Of a stretch of 64,000 nt of DNA, positions 37,301 through 48,859 are shown one piece after another. How positions within the stretch are numbered: the first letter of the stretch is position 1; each line of letters begins with the position of its first letter. A program made the position numbers and the translations under genes. The notes beneath the pieces are model-generated. The model was not told where the DNA came from and searched no databases. It saw nothing but the letters and a program-made list of their open reading frames with translations. The DNA is from Steromphala cineraria. Taxonomy: Eukaryota > Mollusca > Gastropoda > Trochida > Trochidae. The stretch is from positions 71,925,060-71,989,059 of the forward strand of contig OU744721.1 in assembly GCA_916613615.1 (NCBI GenBank). Reading direction: 5' to 3'.

Positions 37301-38960
37301 AATTAGGGAAGGAGAGGAGGGCTAATTTCAATAGCAATGTAACATCCAAATCGATATGAACGCCGTAGACCTATGCTATGTCAATACGCCGCCAAGGAAA
37401 GGAGAAAGATCACCCGATTAATAACATAGTTAACGCCAGAAGAATGACATACCAACAGCCGCGAACACATTAAATCATATTGGCCTGATTTTAGTTTTCG
37501 GTGGAGGAAATTTGTATAGGCCGAATCGATAGCTATTACTTCAAATATACTTCCGACTCCATCGTAAACACGTCACCCGAGTAAAGTGATGGTACTTGTA
37601 CTGCTTGAATACAGGGCCTTATTATATTTCTCTCTGTTTGATTGTGCCGTCTCAAAGCAGATGATGAATTCCATGCCATATATCAGAAAATGATTACATG
37701 TCTGACTTCTTTATGTGTAGTTGCTTGAACCGCAGTTATTGTTGATCCATTGGTTGACGCAAATTGATCCTTTAGGATTATGAATTAATAACTATATAAA
37801 CAAATGTTCTGGGCAGCCGAATACGTTACAGTCGACTAGATAAGTACGACATATCTAGTTATTTGAACCTATGATTTATCCTTATTTTAACCATTGAAAG
37901 AGAGTGTAAGTTAAGTTCCGAATTTGTTTGGGGTTTGAGCAGGAATAAAACTCAGTTAATGATATGTTCTACTGTTGATAAACGCGGTGATCTAAATGGA
38001 TTCTGTTGTAAATGAGCGTATCCGTTTCAAGTTGGATATTGATTTATTCAACCAAATGTTTATTTTATCATAGCTGCATTCATAAAAGAGCATGTTATCT
38101 GCTCTGATGAAATGAGATCTCGTCAAAATGCACTCAAAACGCCTTTACCATAACCCTGACACGTTAGGAATGACTCAAAGTGTAGTTTTCAAATTTGTCG
38201 ATTCATTAATTCCAATTATCCCCGAGCATGAATACAACATCAAATGCAGTCATAGAATGATATCAGCGTTACGGTATTGCTTCCAGGGTCTTATCGAAAG
38301 TAAATACGACATTAAGGCGCCATTCTGCGGCACCTAGCGTTGTAGTGTAGCTATATAATGGGAAGTGTTCCCTTGGCGGTCATAGTTTAACGGTTCAGCT
38401 TCTTTGAATGAATTATGAATTATTCTAAAAAATGTTTTAAGAGATTGATGGAGATCATTCAAATTTGTTTAACTTTGCAGGTAATGGTTGACGTGTTCGC
38501 CCGTGTTTTCTGCATGAGGAACCAACTCGTGGACCAAACAGACGAAGCTCAGGCGGCCATTGCGTCAACACAATACGTGAAAAACAACAAGGACAAGAAA
38601 CATGGCGAGTTTAAGTACGACAGGGTTGGATGCTTCGAGCTGCAGACGGACGACAGTTGGAGGAGTATCTCAAACGGAAACGCCATTCTCGGGCCTGTCG
38701 CTCCCGAGACGGAGGTTCCATTTGCTTCATTCAGTTCGCAGTTCGCTGCCATTGAGGCGGAGGTGAGGGACATCAGGCGACACATGCGCACCATGTCGGA
38801 CAAGACGGAGGAGCGGGAGCGGAAGGAGAGGATGGCCCGGGAGTGGAAGGTCATCGCCCTGGTCCTGGACAGACTCTTCTTCTTCCTCTATCTCATCGCC
38901 ATCATAGCTTCAGCATTCACTATTTTTGAGACAACAATGGATAAGAAGGCGGCAAACTAG
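28194..38960 (+). CDS. nicotinic acetylcholine receptor alpha-type subunit, predicted anion-selective (spliced, 5' exon uncertain)
   Basis: This is a pentameric ligand-gated ion channel subunit of the plasma membrane. Six exons (28194-28387, 29365-29474, 31199-31653, 34999-35085, 36161-36276, 38481-38960) join in frame with GT-AG introns and give 480 residues plus stop, lacking only the signal-peptide exon. Numbering from the glycine completed at the first junction: ligand-binding domain 1-220, Cys-loop C135-C149 with 13 residues between, vicinal cysteines C201-C202 (alpha type), M1 about 223-243, M2 250-270, M3 288-308, cytoplasmic loop with an amphipathic MA helix, M4 about 446-470. Total length with a signal peptide is about 506-508 residues, normal for the family. 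Agonist-site aromatics are present: W67, Y100, W156, Y199, Y206. The pore has P248-A249-K250 instead of Gly-Glu-Lys, the anion-channel pattern. The exons are visibly richer in G and C than their surroundings. The family assignment is secure; ligand and ion selectivity are inferred. The protein could form homomers or heteromers. Confidence 0.95.
28388..29364 (+). other. nAChR intron 1 (of the certain introns)
   Basis: This is a 977 bp intron with gtgagt donor and tcag acceptor. Apart from the pogo-like MITE near its start it is plain AT-rich sequence. The 28857-29051 frame has no recognisable product. Confidence 0.85.
28489..28574. mobile_element. 86 bp pogo/Tigger-like MITE with TA target duplication
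   Basis: The left end is TA|CAGTCGAGCCTCG and the right end is GAGATTCGACTG|TA. The ends are inverted repeats differing at a few positions, and TA flanks both sides. CAGTcGA.CCTCG termini with TA duplications are characteristic of pogo/Tigger elements (established). It is internally deleted, with no coding capacity, and sits in the intron about 100 bp after the exon ending at 28387. Confidence 0.7.
29365..29474 (+). CDS. nAChR exon with loop D and loop A (residues 66-101)
   Basis: The length is 110 bp, the size of the classic fourth exon in vertebrate nAChR genes (known for the family). The acceptor is gttttcag and the donor follows AATTA as gtaagt. It begins HWIDMYLAWN, where W67 is the loop D tryptophan (position 55 in Torpedo numbering), and ends in IWMPDIKLYN, entering loop A. 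The last two bases (TA) combine with T of the next exon to give Tyr102. Sequons NMS (N75) and NIT (N81) are present. Confidence 0.95.
29475..31198 (+). other. nAChR intron 2 with a short 8 bp tandem repeat
   Basis: This 1724 bp intron is AT-rich. It contains atcagttt repeated three times plus atcag at 30133-30161. Nothing else was recognised. Confidence 0.85.
31199..31653 (+). CDS. nAChR exon with Cys-loop, loops E, B and C, M1 and start of M2 (residues 103-253)
   Basis: The acceptor is tgtttcag and the donor follows CAGTTAG as gtgagt. In order it encodes the post-loop-A segment ADTRLEEKRDALAVV, the loop E side WIPQAVFKSSC, the Cys-loop C135-C149, loop B GSWTYDGS with W156, loop C YYTCCPEPYVDLTF with C201-C202, the pre-M1 RRK, and M1 with the usual Pro (P229). 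It ends in ESPAKMQL and one base of Gly254. The codons for P-A-K, the -2' to 0' positions of the pore, lie at 31635-31643. Combining all of this in a single 455 bp exon implies loss of introns found in vertebrate homologues. Confidence 0.96.
31654..34998 (+). other. nAChR intron 3, the longest, carrying repeats
   Basis: This 3345 bp intron holds the diverged direct repeat at 32.9-33.2 kb, a short GC-richer patch near 33.34-33.40 kb (tacggacggacgctggcc) and the pseudo-exon duplication at its end. Overlapping 92 and 88 codon frames near 33.22-33.55 kb lie on opposite strands and match nothing I know. Confidence 0.8.
32895..33220. repeat. diverged direct repeat in intron 3
   Basis: The phrase cttgaaaataacgcgaaggt, followed by caccaaaatcaa.tgg, at about 32899 recurs about 278 bp later as cttgaaaataatgtgaaggt, then caccaaaaccaactgg. 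The sequence between is loosely similar at best. It is probably a remnant of a tandem or transposon-derived repeat. Confidence 0.6.
34730..35036 (+). repeat. tandem duplication of intron end plus first half of the M2 exon (pseudo-exon)
   Basis: A ~154 bp unit occurs twice, at 34730-34883 and 34885-35036. Each copy carries the sequence tatttattgataagcatatc, the polypyrimidine tract, the acceptor ctacctccag and the first ~38 bases of the M2 exon. The upstream copy breaks off after ...GTGCTGCTACTG and runs into the start of the second unit, where a stop (TGA) appears in frame within a few codons. The copies differ by scattered substitutions and one indel, so the event is not brand new. The upstream acceptor at 34841-34844 still looks usable. 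Confidence 0.92.
34999..35085 (+). CDS. nAChR exon encoding M2 and the M2-M3 loop (residues 255-282)
   Basis: The exon is 87 bp long, with acceptor ctacctccag and donor GATAG then gtgagat. It lines the pore: MNIFVAFFVLLLLLAES, then TPPAASSIPLI. Taking K250 as 0', 6' is Asn, 9' is Val, 13' is Val and 20' is Glu. Both ends are phase 1, joining G|GA and G|GT glycines. A truncated copy of the acceptor and the first ~38 bases of this exon lies 154 bp upstream. Confidence 0.95.
35086..36160 (+). other. nAChR intron 4
   Basis: This 1075 bp AT-rich intron separates M2 from M3. No repeat or second gene was seen in it. Confidence 0.85.
36161..36276 (+). CDS. nAChR exon encoding M3 and start of the cytoplasmic loop (residues 284-321)
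   Basis: The acceptor is tttattacag and the donor follows AAAACA as gtacgt. It encodes AYYCLNMILITLSTLLSVIV, then VNLYFRGSRTKVPRCIKT. The last part matches the family's post-M3 segment, where VPxW or VPRW is usual; here the Trp is replaced by Cys (C318). The exon ends in phase 0, and the next exon opens with VMVDVFARVF. Confidence 0.94.
36277..38480 (+). other. nAChR intron 5
   Basis: This 2204 bp intron separates M3 from the cytoplasmic loop exon. It holds only short unrecognised frames (for example 37129-37359) and no clear repeat. Confidence 0.85.
38481..38960 (+). CDS. nAChR terminal coding exon: cytoplasmic loop, MA helix, M4 (residues 322-480)
   Basis: The acceptor is aactttgcag and translation runs to TAG at 38958-38960. 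The exon encodes VMVDVFARVFCMRN just after M3, then a short cytoplasmic loop. A highly charged amphipathic helix follows (FAAIEAEVRDIRR, then EERERKERMAREW), which is the MA helix preceding M4. M4 is VIALVLDRLFFFLYLIAIIA and continues to about I469. The C-terminus is TTMDKKAAN, short and extracellular. The loop is small for an alpha subunit, but nothing in the frame is broken. Confidence 0.95.
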   Translation, partial: VMVDVFARVFCMRNQLVDQTDEAQAAIASTQYVKNNKDKKHGEFKYDRVGCFELQTDDSWRSISNGNAILGPVAPETEVPFASFSSQFAAIEAEVRDIRRHMRTMSDKTEERERKERMAREWKVIALVLDRLFFFLYLIAIIASAFTIFETTMDKKAAN

Positions 38961-41575
38961 TAACATGTTGTTATCGGCCGACCGGATGTGATTACATTCA
39001 AAATGTTATTTGGTTGCCATGTCATTCATCCTGTTTTGAAACCATCTTGCAAGTTCAACGATTTCCGGCTAGTGATATTAAGATGGAAGAGACTGCTGAA
39101 AGTTTCTGGAAATAATGAAAGGATTGCGATATGTATTGCCGTGAACCTCATGGACATTACCTGTTCCACTCGGCTCATTGGAGTATGCTTGAAACTCAAA
39201 GACCCTCATTCGGATTAAAAGGATCATACATTTGTGACGTTCATCAAATATTAATAATCTGGAAATGCTTCATATTTGTAATTGTTTCGTGCTTGTATAT
39301 TCTTCAAATTTGGATGTACATCGGGATTGCTCTATCTACATATATATTCAAACAAAGACCCATGAACATAAACGACTTCAACATCTCCCATCATTAATTG
39401 TTCAACTCAATTGAATCTTTCAATCCATCGTTACATGGATTTTAACATCGACATTATGTGTTGTCGTATGTCATTGCAATGAATAGTTGTACCGAAGTTA
39501 TGTGAAAATGCCAAAGTCTCAAAGAATACCTTTGGTTAGTTATACAACATACATAACTATGCCAGGCTTGACAAGCGTTAATTCACGAAAGCAGATAATG
39601 ACTTGAAGAAGAATTCCACCTGGCAGAGACACACTAAACCGACTTTAAACTTCGTTAAGGTATGTGATGTGATGACTATACAAAGTTGTGCTGATCATAT
39701 GTGTTACCACTGATGCAAAAGCCCATGAATGCTTCAATGAAGTCGCCATCGCCTGATGCATTTAGTGGGGATAACGATAAGAACACTTTCGTAGGGAATA
39801 TTAATTCCTTTAAGAATATATAAAAATTGACACAAATGTCGAAAGGTACAATTTACAGGAATTGGAAGTCCCAAACAATTGGGTATATCAACCTATACAT
39901 AGGTAAATGAACTAATATTTTAATGAATTTATCTCTGAATGCATTGTTAATGATCATGAACACATTATACTTTAGCATAACAAGAACTGTCACATTGTAT
40001 ACAAATCAGATTGATAACTTCACAAACATTTGCAATTATCTATTGATTAGACATCTGTAAATACAAATCATTGCAATTATTTATTAATCGAATTACACCT
40101 AAACCGTGATGTAAATATTGTATCAGATGTCTGTATCATAAGTTTATGCCATTGTATATGTATGCAAATCATCGAAAGCGTCAACTTTATTTTCTTCACT
40201 TTTTAAAGACATTAAGTAAAAATATAATTTTTCATTTATCAGTGATAAGCAAACATGCAAATTCCACAAATTTATAAATGGAAATGCAAATATAAATATT
40301 ATATCAAAATACAGATGATATTTATGATGAATATATATGAATAATGTAAAAAGTATGAATTTGTTTATCTCCATCACCACAAATGAGCGTCTGTCGGTCT
40401 GACCTTCTGAACACCCCTTCTTTCTTAGTTTGGTACGTTCCAGTGTTATGTAAGCAGATTAACAGCTTTAAATCACCGATCCGTCAAAGTGGTTTTTGCT
40501 ACTAGAATTTCGGTCGGTATGCGACCCTTTTGGAGCCATATCATTATACATTGTATCACGTTCCTCGCTGCCTTTACGTTTTACAAAACGAGTCGATTCC
40601 AAACCTGATTGCCCCCCTTTGATCACACCTCTTGTGGAGTTTATAAATAGGAGGCAGCATAATGGTTACTGTGTTAACCTTATGAATGTAAACAAATACT
40701 AAGATTTCGGTTTCAGTCGTTTCAACATTGCAGTTCATTTATATTTGATGAATCATTTTTTGTTTTACCTTGCGATATGTGATATAAATAACAACTTTAC
40801 TCTGTTGGATCTTGAAAGATGAATATGGAAATATCGCAAACGTTTGCAGAGACGTCCAACAAGGGATGTTTTGTCTAATGATTTACCATAATTTATTAGA
40901 ATTTATGTTTGATATATCCAACTCGTTTACTTGAATATTTCGTCCATAGCAAAATATCGAGAATAATGAACTTTAGGATCTATTAGCAATGTTGTGATAA
41001 TAAATACATACGTAGACATTGTTATATAGTGAGCATTTGTGAGTGCCACTTAACACAGAGAAGTAAACCTTTATTTACAAAACATTGTCAGTAACTGCAA
41101 TGCATATCTTATATTTACATGTTATTTGATTGGTAATAGACCCTTAGTATTTACATTCATTATGTTTATGTTGAATTTTGTAGCTCTGTTTAAAAACTTT
41201 TGATTTTAATTATCTTTTTCATATAATCATGTCATATTTGTAGCTTCATGTGTGCTTTTGAATCGTATTATGTAGCGATTGGTAAGGTTGCTTAAATGTA
41301 ATATATTACAATAAACACCCTTTAATACTCTACACGAGATTTACATAGATGTGAGAATTTTCGTAAAATATATTTGAATGTATACCGGAAAAGATATACT
41401 ATGAAAATGACACTGTGAATTTAAAGAACTTTTTTTTATCACTATTGACATTAATGAATGGCGGTTATTCATATTTTAAACTCATAGGCAGTTATGATAT
41501 TCTTTTTAGTTAAGTTAGCAACACCAATTATTGTCTGAGCTTGATGTTTTAGTTATGTCATGACTTTATAATAAA
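38961..41575 (+). other. probable 3' untranslated region and candidate poly(A) signals
   Basis: Downstream of the stop there is no recognisable coding sequence for more than 2 kb. Exact AATAAA hexamers lie at 41310-41315 and 41570-41575. A further AATAAA occurs near 41000, within ataataaatacat. Short frames at 38988-39397 have no recognisable product and are treated as UTR. Which signal is used cannot be told from sequence. Confidence 0.4.
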
Positions 41576-44500
41576 AGAGAATTTCATTCTTTAAAAAATG
41601 TTTCTCTTTCACTGTTTAAACGACTTTAACCATCCATATTTAATCTAAATTATCGGGTTGTAAACATCATGTCCACTGGACCTTACAAATCCATAGAGAG
41701 TAATGGTTAAAATAAGTAAGCCGAAACTGAATATAACAAAGTTTTCAGAACAGCACAACTTGACGTCGACCTTATAAATCAACACGGAGAAGCCAGAAAT
41801 TTCAATGCGGCCCTGCAAGTTAGAATGAAAAGGCTTTTATCAGTCAATATTGAATGTGACTGGTAAAAAGGCAGTCTGGCACTACATTCATGCTGCTACC
41901 TTATTGCACGCTCCGGCAATAAAAACGTCTATGAATCTGGTGAATTGCGAAAATGGATTTATGTAACGACATGATTCGACCGCAAACTCACATTCTCCCT
42001 CCAATTACATTTCCATGTTTTAGTTTTCCACATTCATGAATGGAAGTGGCGCAATGCCCAACTTATTGTGCACAACATTCATAAAGTAGAGTAGGAACTC
42101 CAATACCGTTCACTATTGTCAAAGGATGAATTAGGAAAATGGATAAAGTAAATATATAGATTAGGAGCAGGTAAGTAGCATATAACGATACTTGTTGTAA
42201 TTTTATTTACACCATGCTGGATAGTTAGAAAATGCTGTATGTAACACATTCTTTTTTGATGGACGTGCGAATCTACTGATTCCTATTTTGGGTTAGGTTT
42301 AATCGACGATTCGGAGGACTAACAATGCCGAAGCTTAAGTAAAGATATTGCTGGTGAAATGCTAAGCCTCTAGTGATTTGCGAATAACTATGAAATTGGT
42401 AGCTCATCAGTAAACTATTGAATGATGAATGAGCCTTTGCTCGTATAAATAAGATTATCTAAAATGTCATGATTCAGTATTAAAGGAAGCAAGCAGGGCT
42501 TCTCTGCACATTATTTGAAATGTTTATCAAATACAGGCAGCTGTGTTGAGAACAAAACCTTTCATCAAATGCGTTATAGACTGAGAAATGTAACTTTCAT
42601 GAATCCGAAAACGTTGATACAAAAAAAAGAACGAAATTACATGGCTGACTCCTACTGATTGTGGGTACGGTTATGTAGACAAGAGATTTTCTATATTGGA
42701 AAACTGACCAATTTAAAAGCTTTGGTATATGTAGCATCAGAAGCATTCCGCCTGGCTGTACATTGTTATTATTTTGATAAGAAGTGAACGAGATTTTGTC
42801 TGTTATAATTTGATTTTGTAAAACGTAGCAACGTGACTTGCTACAAAAAGTTACCCCCATTAAAAAGGACAATTTTCAAAGTCGAAAAGCAAACTTATGA
42901 TTTCATGTGAGTTACTAAAAAAAGGTACATAAAATATATCTGAGCCATACAACCAGAAACAATTATCTGAGGTCTTGTATACGGTTTGAGACAAATCTCT
43001 GAATCAATAACTTTGAATCCAAAGAATGGACACGAATTTTCTACTCTTTTAGGATTTAAAAAGAATTAAGGATGTTATGAAAGTAAAAACGACTTTTTGC
43101 AACAGATTGTGTCAGATTGGTACGTAATTATACAAGGATGTATATAAATATAAAAATATTATCTAATATAATGAATATTAGCAAACAATAAAAACAAACT
43201 CGTATTTTGTTTAGTCCAATGTACCCAAGCCGTCAGCAGATAGATTACCAAAGGTCTAACTATTCCGATGGATAGTTTCAGTTAATGAGACGAATTCGTT
43301 GCAGGTCACTATCGTTTTAAGACTTTCTATTTCTAGATATGCTTAGATTGAGTCCGCCATCAAGTTAATGTTATTGCCAATATCGTTTAAAGAAACAGCC
43401 CTGCTCGAAACGAGAACCAGAGCAAGAGATGGTTATAGATTCTTCCTCCCCCATTTACAGTTAACCTATGAATTCAAGGAAAGAGTTCAATATTGCGTGC
43501 CATTTGGTCTACTCATCCCGTTGTATTACCTACCAATTTGTGTTTTATTTGGTCTCTGTGCTCTTTACATCAATGGATCCACGGACCGTTGGGAAATTAA
43601 CATGTCTGCTTGATCAAGATTACATTGAATGTCTTTGACATGCATGTAGGAAATCTTTATAAATAATTACAAAATTAGAGGCACAATTCTTGCTAAGTTT
43701 TCAATTAAGATTTTGACGTGATTAAACTTCTTCTATTTCTCAAAGTAACCATTTGTCTTGTCGAATACTAACAAGTATGAGTATGTTATAATACGTTTTA
43801 TTAACATTCATACATTCCTGCAGTTTGGTCATGTCTTGTTGCACCAGGCTGAGATTCAATTATGTTTAAGTTATGAACATATATGCAAGATGAATTATTT
43901 ATTGATTATTGTCTTTTTAACAAAACATTTCAGTGACATTTCTTATAAGCGACGTCAATTTTTATCTTTAAAATTTATTCACATTTTAATTTTGAAGACA
44001 TTATTTCGTATTGACATATTGGTTTTCAATTCAGACATTTCATAACTCAGGAATATGAAACATGAGCATTATTTCTTAATGAATATCAACACTCAATGCA
44101 TCGTTATTTACATGTAAGTATTGTCATTACAATATGTCATTAATCAATTTTTGTTGATGTATTTGTATGTAGCTTATTGTATACTTTCCCAACGATTATT
44201 GACTACCAGAAACAGTGTTAGTGATTATTTCGACTATTCACAGTTATATCGACTTCCTCACATAATGAATGAATTGGCAGAAATGCAAAAGGCTATTTGA
44301 CTATTGCAGCACATTAACTTTCTTACAATAGCTTATGAGACCCAGAAAATAATGAGCTTCCTTTTTCTTCTGAAGTCTACCAAATATATCCAGATACATG
44401 TATTATTATAATACTATTGATGTATCGAGGAATTAATATTTGCAGCTGCTCGATATATCTGAATGTTTTACAAGTTTTATTCCATTATTATAACAATGAT

Positions 44501-47500
44501 CCAATGTACATGAATAACTCGTATGTATCAGATAGATGTAGTGATAAACTGAGAAGGAAATAACTGAAATATATGATTAACATATGGCATAACACAAATA
44601 TTTGTTTGAAGGAGTATCAAACATCAATACCTGAATTTAAGAAGCACATATGGGTTTATTTTTGGTATGTTTAATACCAGTTGAAAGCATTTATAATTTT
44701 CACAGAGGTGGTTATCTTTAACTGACAATCTGAATGGGACAATTACATGTATATTGCAATACATGTGTTTTGAAAAATAGCATAAATACAACTGTTATAA
44801 TCATTCCTAAGGTTATCTGCCGATTGAACTGGTTCACCTTTTTGTTTGTTAAACAGACACTGAACTACTGCTCTCAAAACCTAAATAGAAACGCAAACAA
44901 TTACCTATGATAAACACTCTTGTTTAAAAACGTGGAAACATCTGTAATACTCCTCAAGACATCATACTTGATAGTTAACACTGGTGAGAGAACTGATTTC
45001 TTTTTTGTAGCGTAAGGTTATTGTTGAGTTTACCATCTGGACCAAATATCATTGTTCTCTATGATTTCAAACAATCATTTTCATCTTTGTATCACTGTAT
45101 GTGAAAACTTTCGTCAAACAAACGTTTCAACCACTTCACGAAAAGTGAATGTAAAGTTCTCTCACACTCAGATGTAGGATTTCGAAATATTTAAAAGAAA
45201 AATATTATGTATTCAAATTTAGAATCTTTGTATGGAAACGTTTATTACGTCTTTCAATCAAAATAAATTGTGTGTAAGAGAATTGATATCTCAGTCTTTA
45301 AAAGTTTATATAATTCTAATTACATTTTCACTTTTGGACTTATCTTGGTAGCTTGACAGTTTGTGATCTTGCCGGTTCTCTCTCTATTTTCCGTTATTCA
45401 GGAGAAATGTGATGTTTAAGAGAAGAATTCCTAGTACAGCCCATATCAAATACGTGACATCACATTGGTTTAACATCGTCCAATTCATTATTCACAAAGC
45501 TTTAACGTGGTGATGTTTAATCATTTATGTTTTACTCATATACAAATAAAATCCCCATGTCTTTCTTCCCCACTTTAAGCAAGCGGTCACTTCCTGGTTC
45601 TTGTTAGTTTAAGAATGGTTAACAAAGGCTCATCTTCACAGAACTGAGAAATCAACATGTAATTGGAAGATCAAGTGATGACCCCGAGACTAAACAGTGA
45701 CAACTTGAGACCAACAGATCGAGGTCTGGTTATGATTGCACCAGATTACATCTTAGATCTATTCTCGAGTATTTGGTTTTCTCTTTGACGCTTCTCCTAA
45801 ATCAGTTATGGATCTCCCCAGGGAACGTGCTTATCGATTGCTGGAGTTAGTCCTTGTGATACTAATATCATTGTAGTAGAGTAGTTTGATGAGTCTATCC
45901 CTCATAACCTATCTGAACTTGTTTTACTCTTTATCTCCACATATAAATATACACTGAGGAAATTACATTGAATCAAACTGGGTAATTTATCTTTGATCAT
46001 TTTTTCAACCATATCGAAATGTTAATAGCATGAACTGATTTTTACTTTTTGATTACTGTATACAGTACGTTTCTCTTGGACAAAACTAATTCAAGAAAAC
46101 ATAACTTTTGGCAAACCAAATGTCTAACAATTTGACAACGTAATTTAAAAGATATCTTACCAACATGTACTTCATTGTTACAATTATATAGTTCATCAAT
46201 AGTTACAAGCGCTACATCTATTTGATGTAAATAACAAGAAATCAAACCATGTTTGGTCAAGGTGTTGGTGAAGTACATGGTATCTCTTCACATAACAAGA
46301 ATGTTAGACTCGTGTCAAAGCAGAAAATCCAATACAATCTTAATATACTAAATACCCAAACACACTGACATTATTAATGTATGTTAAATATGACATATGA
46401 TATCATATCAAGACGGATATAGGGCTGATGAACCTAATGTCAGATATCAGTTTCATCATCATGACAACACGTTACCAAGTCAACAGAAGCATGGACTCGC
46501 CTAAAAAAACTGGTATGGCTACATTGCCAGTGACTATTGCGACATATTTTCCTGCACAGTGTGGTGAAAAAACCCGGTTGAAAGTGTACATGATCAACGA
46601 GCAAGGATCATTACCACAGGTGTTCAATAAGGTAGAGATCAGGACTAAGCAGCAGCAATTTGCATTGAGGCAATGTTATGCTGTTGTGAGAAGGTCATTG
46701 TATCAGAAATGTACCGAAGGTCTTGTTGAATTCTTGAAACTTGCAGTTGTGATATTTTGAAAAATAATTATTTCACTCTAACGTTAGGTCTGTATAGAAC
46801 TCTCGCACTGACCTCAACGTTGGTAGGCTTGAGCACTATACATTTACAATTATCTGCCCTTTAATTTGATTCGGGTCAAATTGACATTCAAGCCCATTCA
46901 AATAGAACCTTATCCGTCAACCACTTAAACAACCATGATAAACATCTTCTTGTGTATGTATATTTCATTCCAAAAGGGTCATAGATGTACAATTGTTTGC
47001 AATTCTTTTCCCAAGTTTGTGCATTGTCCAAAATCATATGAATACATATGCGCATATACATGAAAACAAAAAGACATGAATAAAGCAATATTCACACATA
47101 AGTAGGCACAAAAGTATGTTGTGAATATGAGCATTAAAATATAAGGTGTTGAAAGATCAATAACGTTAGTATATACATTCATTATGCAATATGGTTTCAG
47201 GTTGGTTAATTTTGTTATGTATTTGACATTATTCACAACAATTGTTTTTTTTTGTTTTCTATAATTTATTTCAAGCATCCTCTCAAGATATGATATGATT
47301 GTTATGGTATACAGAGCTCATCTTGTTAGTATAGTAATCTAACGACTTGAGGCAAATCTCTGGGTACTTTTGGAGTTATCTAGCATTTTCTTGCTTGTAA
47401 TTTGTGGTTCTGCTTTGAAGATCAAACTAATAGTTGGTAGATAAACTTGCTCACTTTTCTGAATTTCGTTACGTAAACCTATTGGAAAAAGATTGTACAA

Positions 47501-48687
47501 AAGTTAATCACAAAGTTCATATCACTGATGACAGGCCGTTGACATATGGCCTTTATATTAATTTGAAAACAGATATATCGGCCTATATGTTTTTTGCGCT
47601 AATGATGAAACGTGTCTTATCTAAATCAATCCATTCTTGCTTATATTAACTTGTTTTGAGAAAACAAACTAAAAACAATGTATAGATAAACAAAAGCAAT
47701 TGTTGATAATTTATTTTTCAATGCAAGAAAAGTGATAAAGAATAGTTATGAATGTGATAACAATATATCCACGAAAATACAAATACTGTGATTGCACGCT
47801 TTTGGTAATAATTGGCAAATCATCCTCAAGGAGTTGAATGACGACGGATAATTATGTATTGCATGAAATTAACTTTTAAACGGTTAACATATGATACCAG
47901 AAACGTTAACTGAACTGAGTACCATGGACAGTTTCTGTTCTGAGTTAAAACTATCACACATCGACTTATTCTTTTATGTTTTATTGATTGTTCCTTCACC
48001 AAACAAATCTTCGACTTCTCAGTTCACCTATATCCCATAGCATTCCATTTTATCTTAGAGAAGGCCTATTGACACTCATCTTCCCCTTTACTGATTCACT
48101 GAACATATGTTATTATCATTAGCCTTTACGGTTATGTAAAATGCGAAAGTAAATAAACAGAGAGTTAGAAAACAAGATTTTCTAAAATAAGAATTGTCTG
48201 AGAATCTCCTAAAGAAATTATAGTCGATGAGCATTGGCGAAAGAGCCTCAGTGATTGGGAGATGTTTTATAAAGGGGGTACGTTCCGCAATCATATACGC
48301 CTCATTACGTTCTGTTGAGTTCTCATAAATCATGTGGGGGTTATTTGGGGTTGAAGACGTGGAATTGGAATGACGTTAAGTTTAGGAAGCATCATGAGTC
48401 CTGTCAGCATTGTCGATGCATATTACTGGACACAATAGACAATGAATAAACGAATCACTGTTAACGACTTTATACCAAAATGAGACATGGAATGGATTGC
48501 AAAAAGTGACTTTACATAACATTTACTTTTATAGATAGAGAAGACGGATACTCAACGATTGACAATTATGATTGCGTATGCGTTCGTAGTTTGGATTTGC
48601 ATATGTCAATCTAACCTCGTGATCAATAATGTGTGTTGAAATTCAATTGAAATCCTATTGGTATGTCATGATAACCAACAAATTTAC
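41576..48687. other. gene-poor stretch with two unexplained frames
   Basis: A 110-codon plus frame from ATG at 46428-46760 lies in a patch richer in G and C, with segments such as KTRLKVYMINEQGSLPQVF. No domain was recognised. A frame at 43368-43613 (81 codons) contains two hydrophobic segments but has no splice or family support. Neither is called as a gene. Confidence 0.4.
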
Positions 48688-48859
48688 ATATGACAAAGAG
48701 TAGGATGGATTACAACTTCTTTATTGTATTTACATACGACGTTTCAAGGCAACTCCGTGCCCCTTCATCAGGTAAGAGATGAAGGGGCACGGAGTTGCCT
48801 TGAAACGTCGTATGTAAATACAATAAAGAAGTTGTAATCCATCCTACTCTTTGTCATAT
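48688..48859. mobile_element. perfect inverted repeat, 81 bp arms, 10 bp spacer (Penelope-like tail)
   Basis: The arms 48688-48768 and 48779-48859 are exact reverse complements, separated by caggtaagag. Read outward from the spacer, each arm gives atgaaggggcacggagttgc, then cttgaaacgtcgtatg, then aatacaataaagaagttg. The pattern TGATGAAG..GAAACGT(C) resembles the terminal repeats of Penelope-like retroelements. On the minus strand the hammerhead core words CTGATGA (48765-48771) and GAAAC (48741-48745) flank a possible stem. Family identity is inferred from memory of such tails, but the palindrome itself is certain. Confidence 0.8.

Noticed and set aside
43368..43613. 81-codon frame with two hydrophobic stretches as a possible channel fragment
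   Set aside because: It has no Cys-loop, M2-like or other channel motif and no splice sites; hydrophobic frames are common in T-rich sequence.
46428..46760. 110-codon plus-strand open frame beginning at ATG
   Set aside because: It looks slightly coding-like in composition, but no domain was recognised and no exon structure supports it. A protein search would decide.
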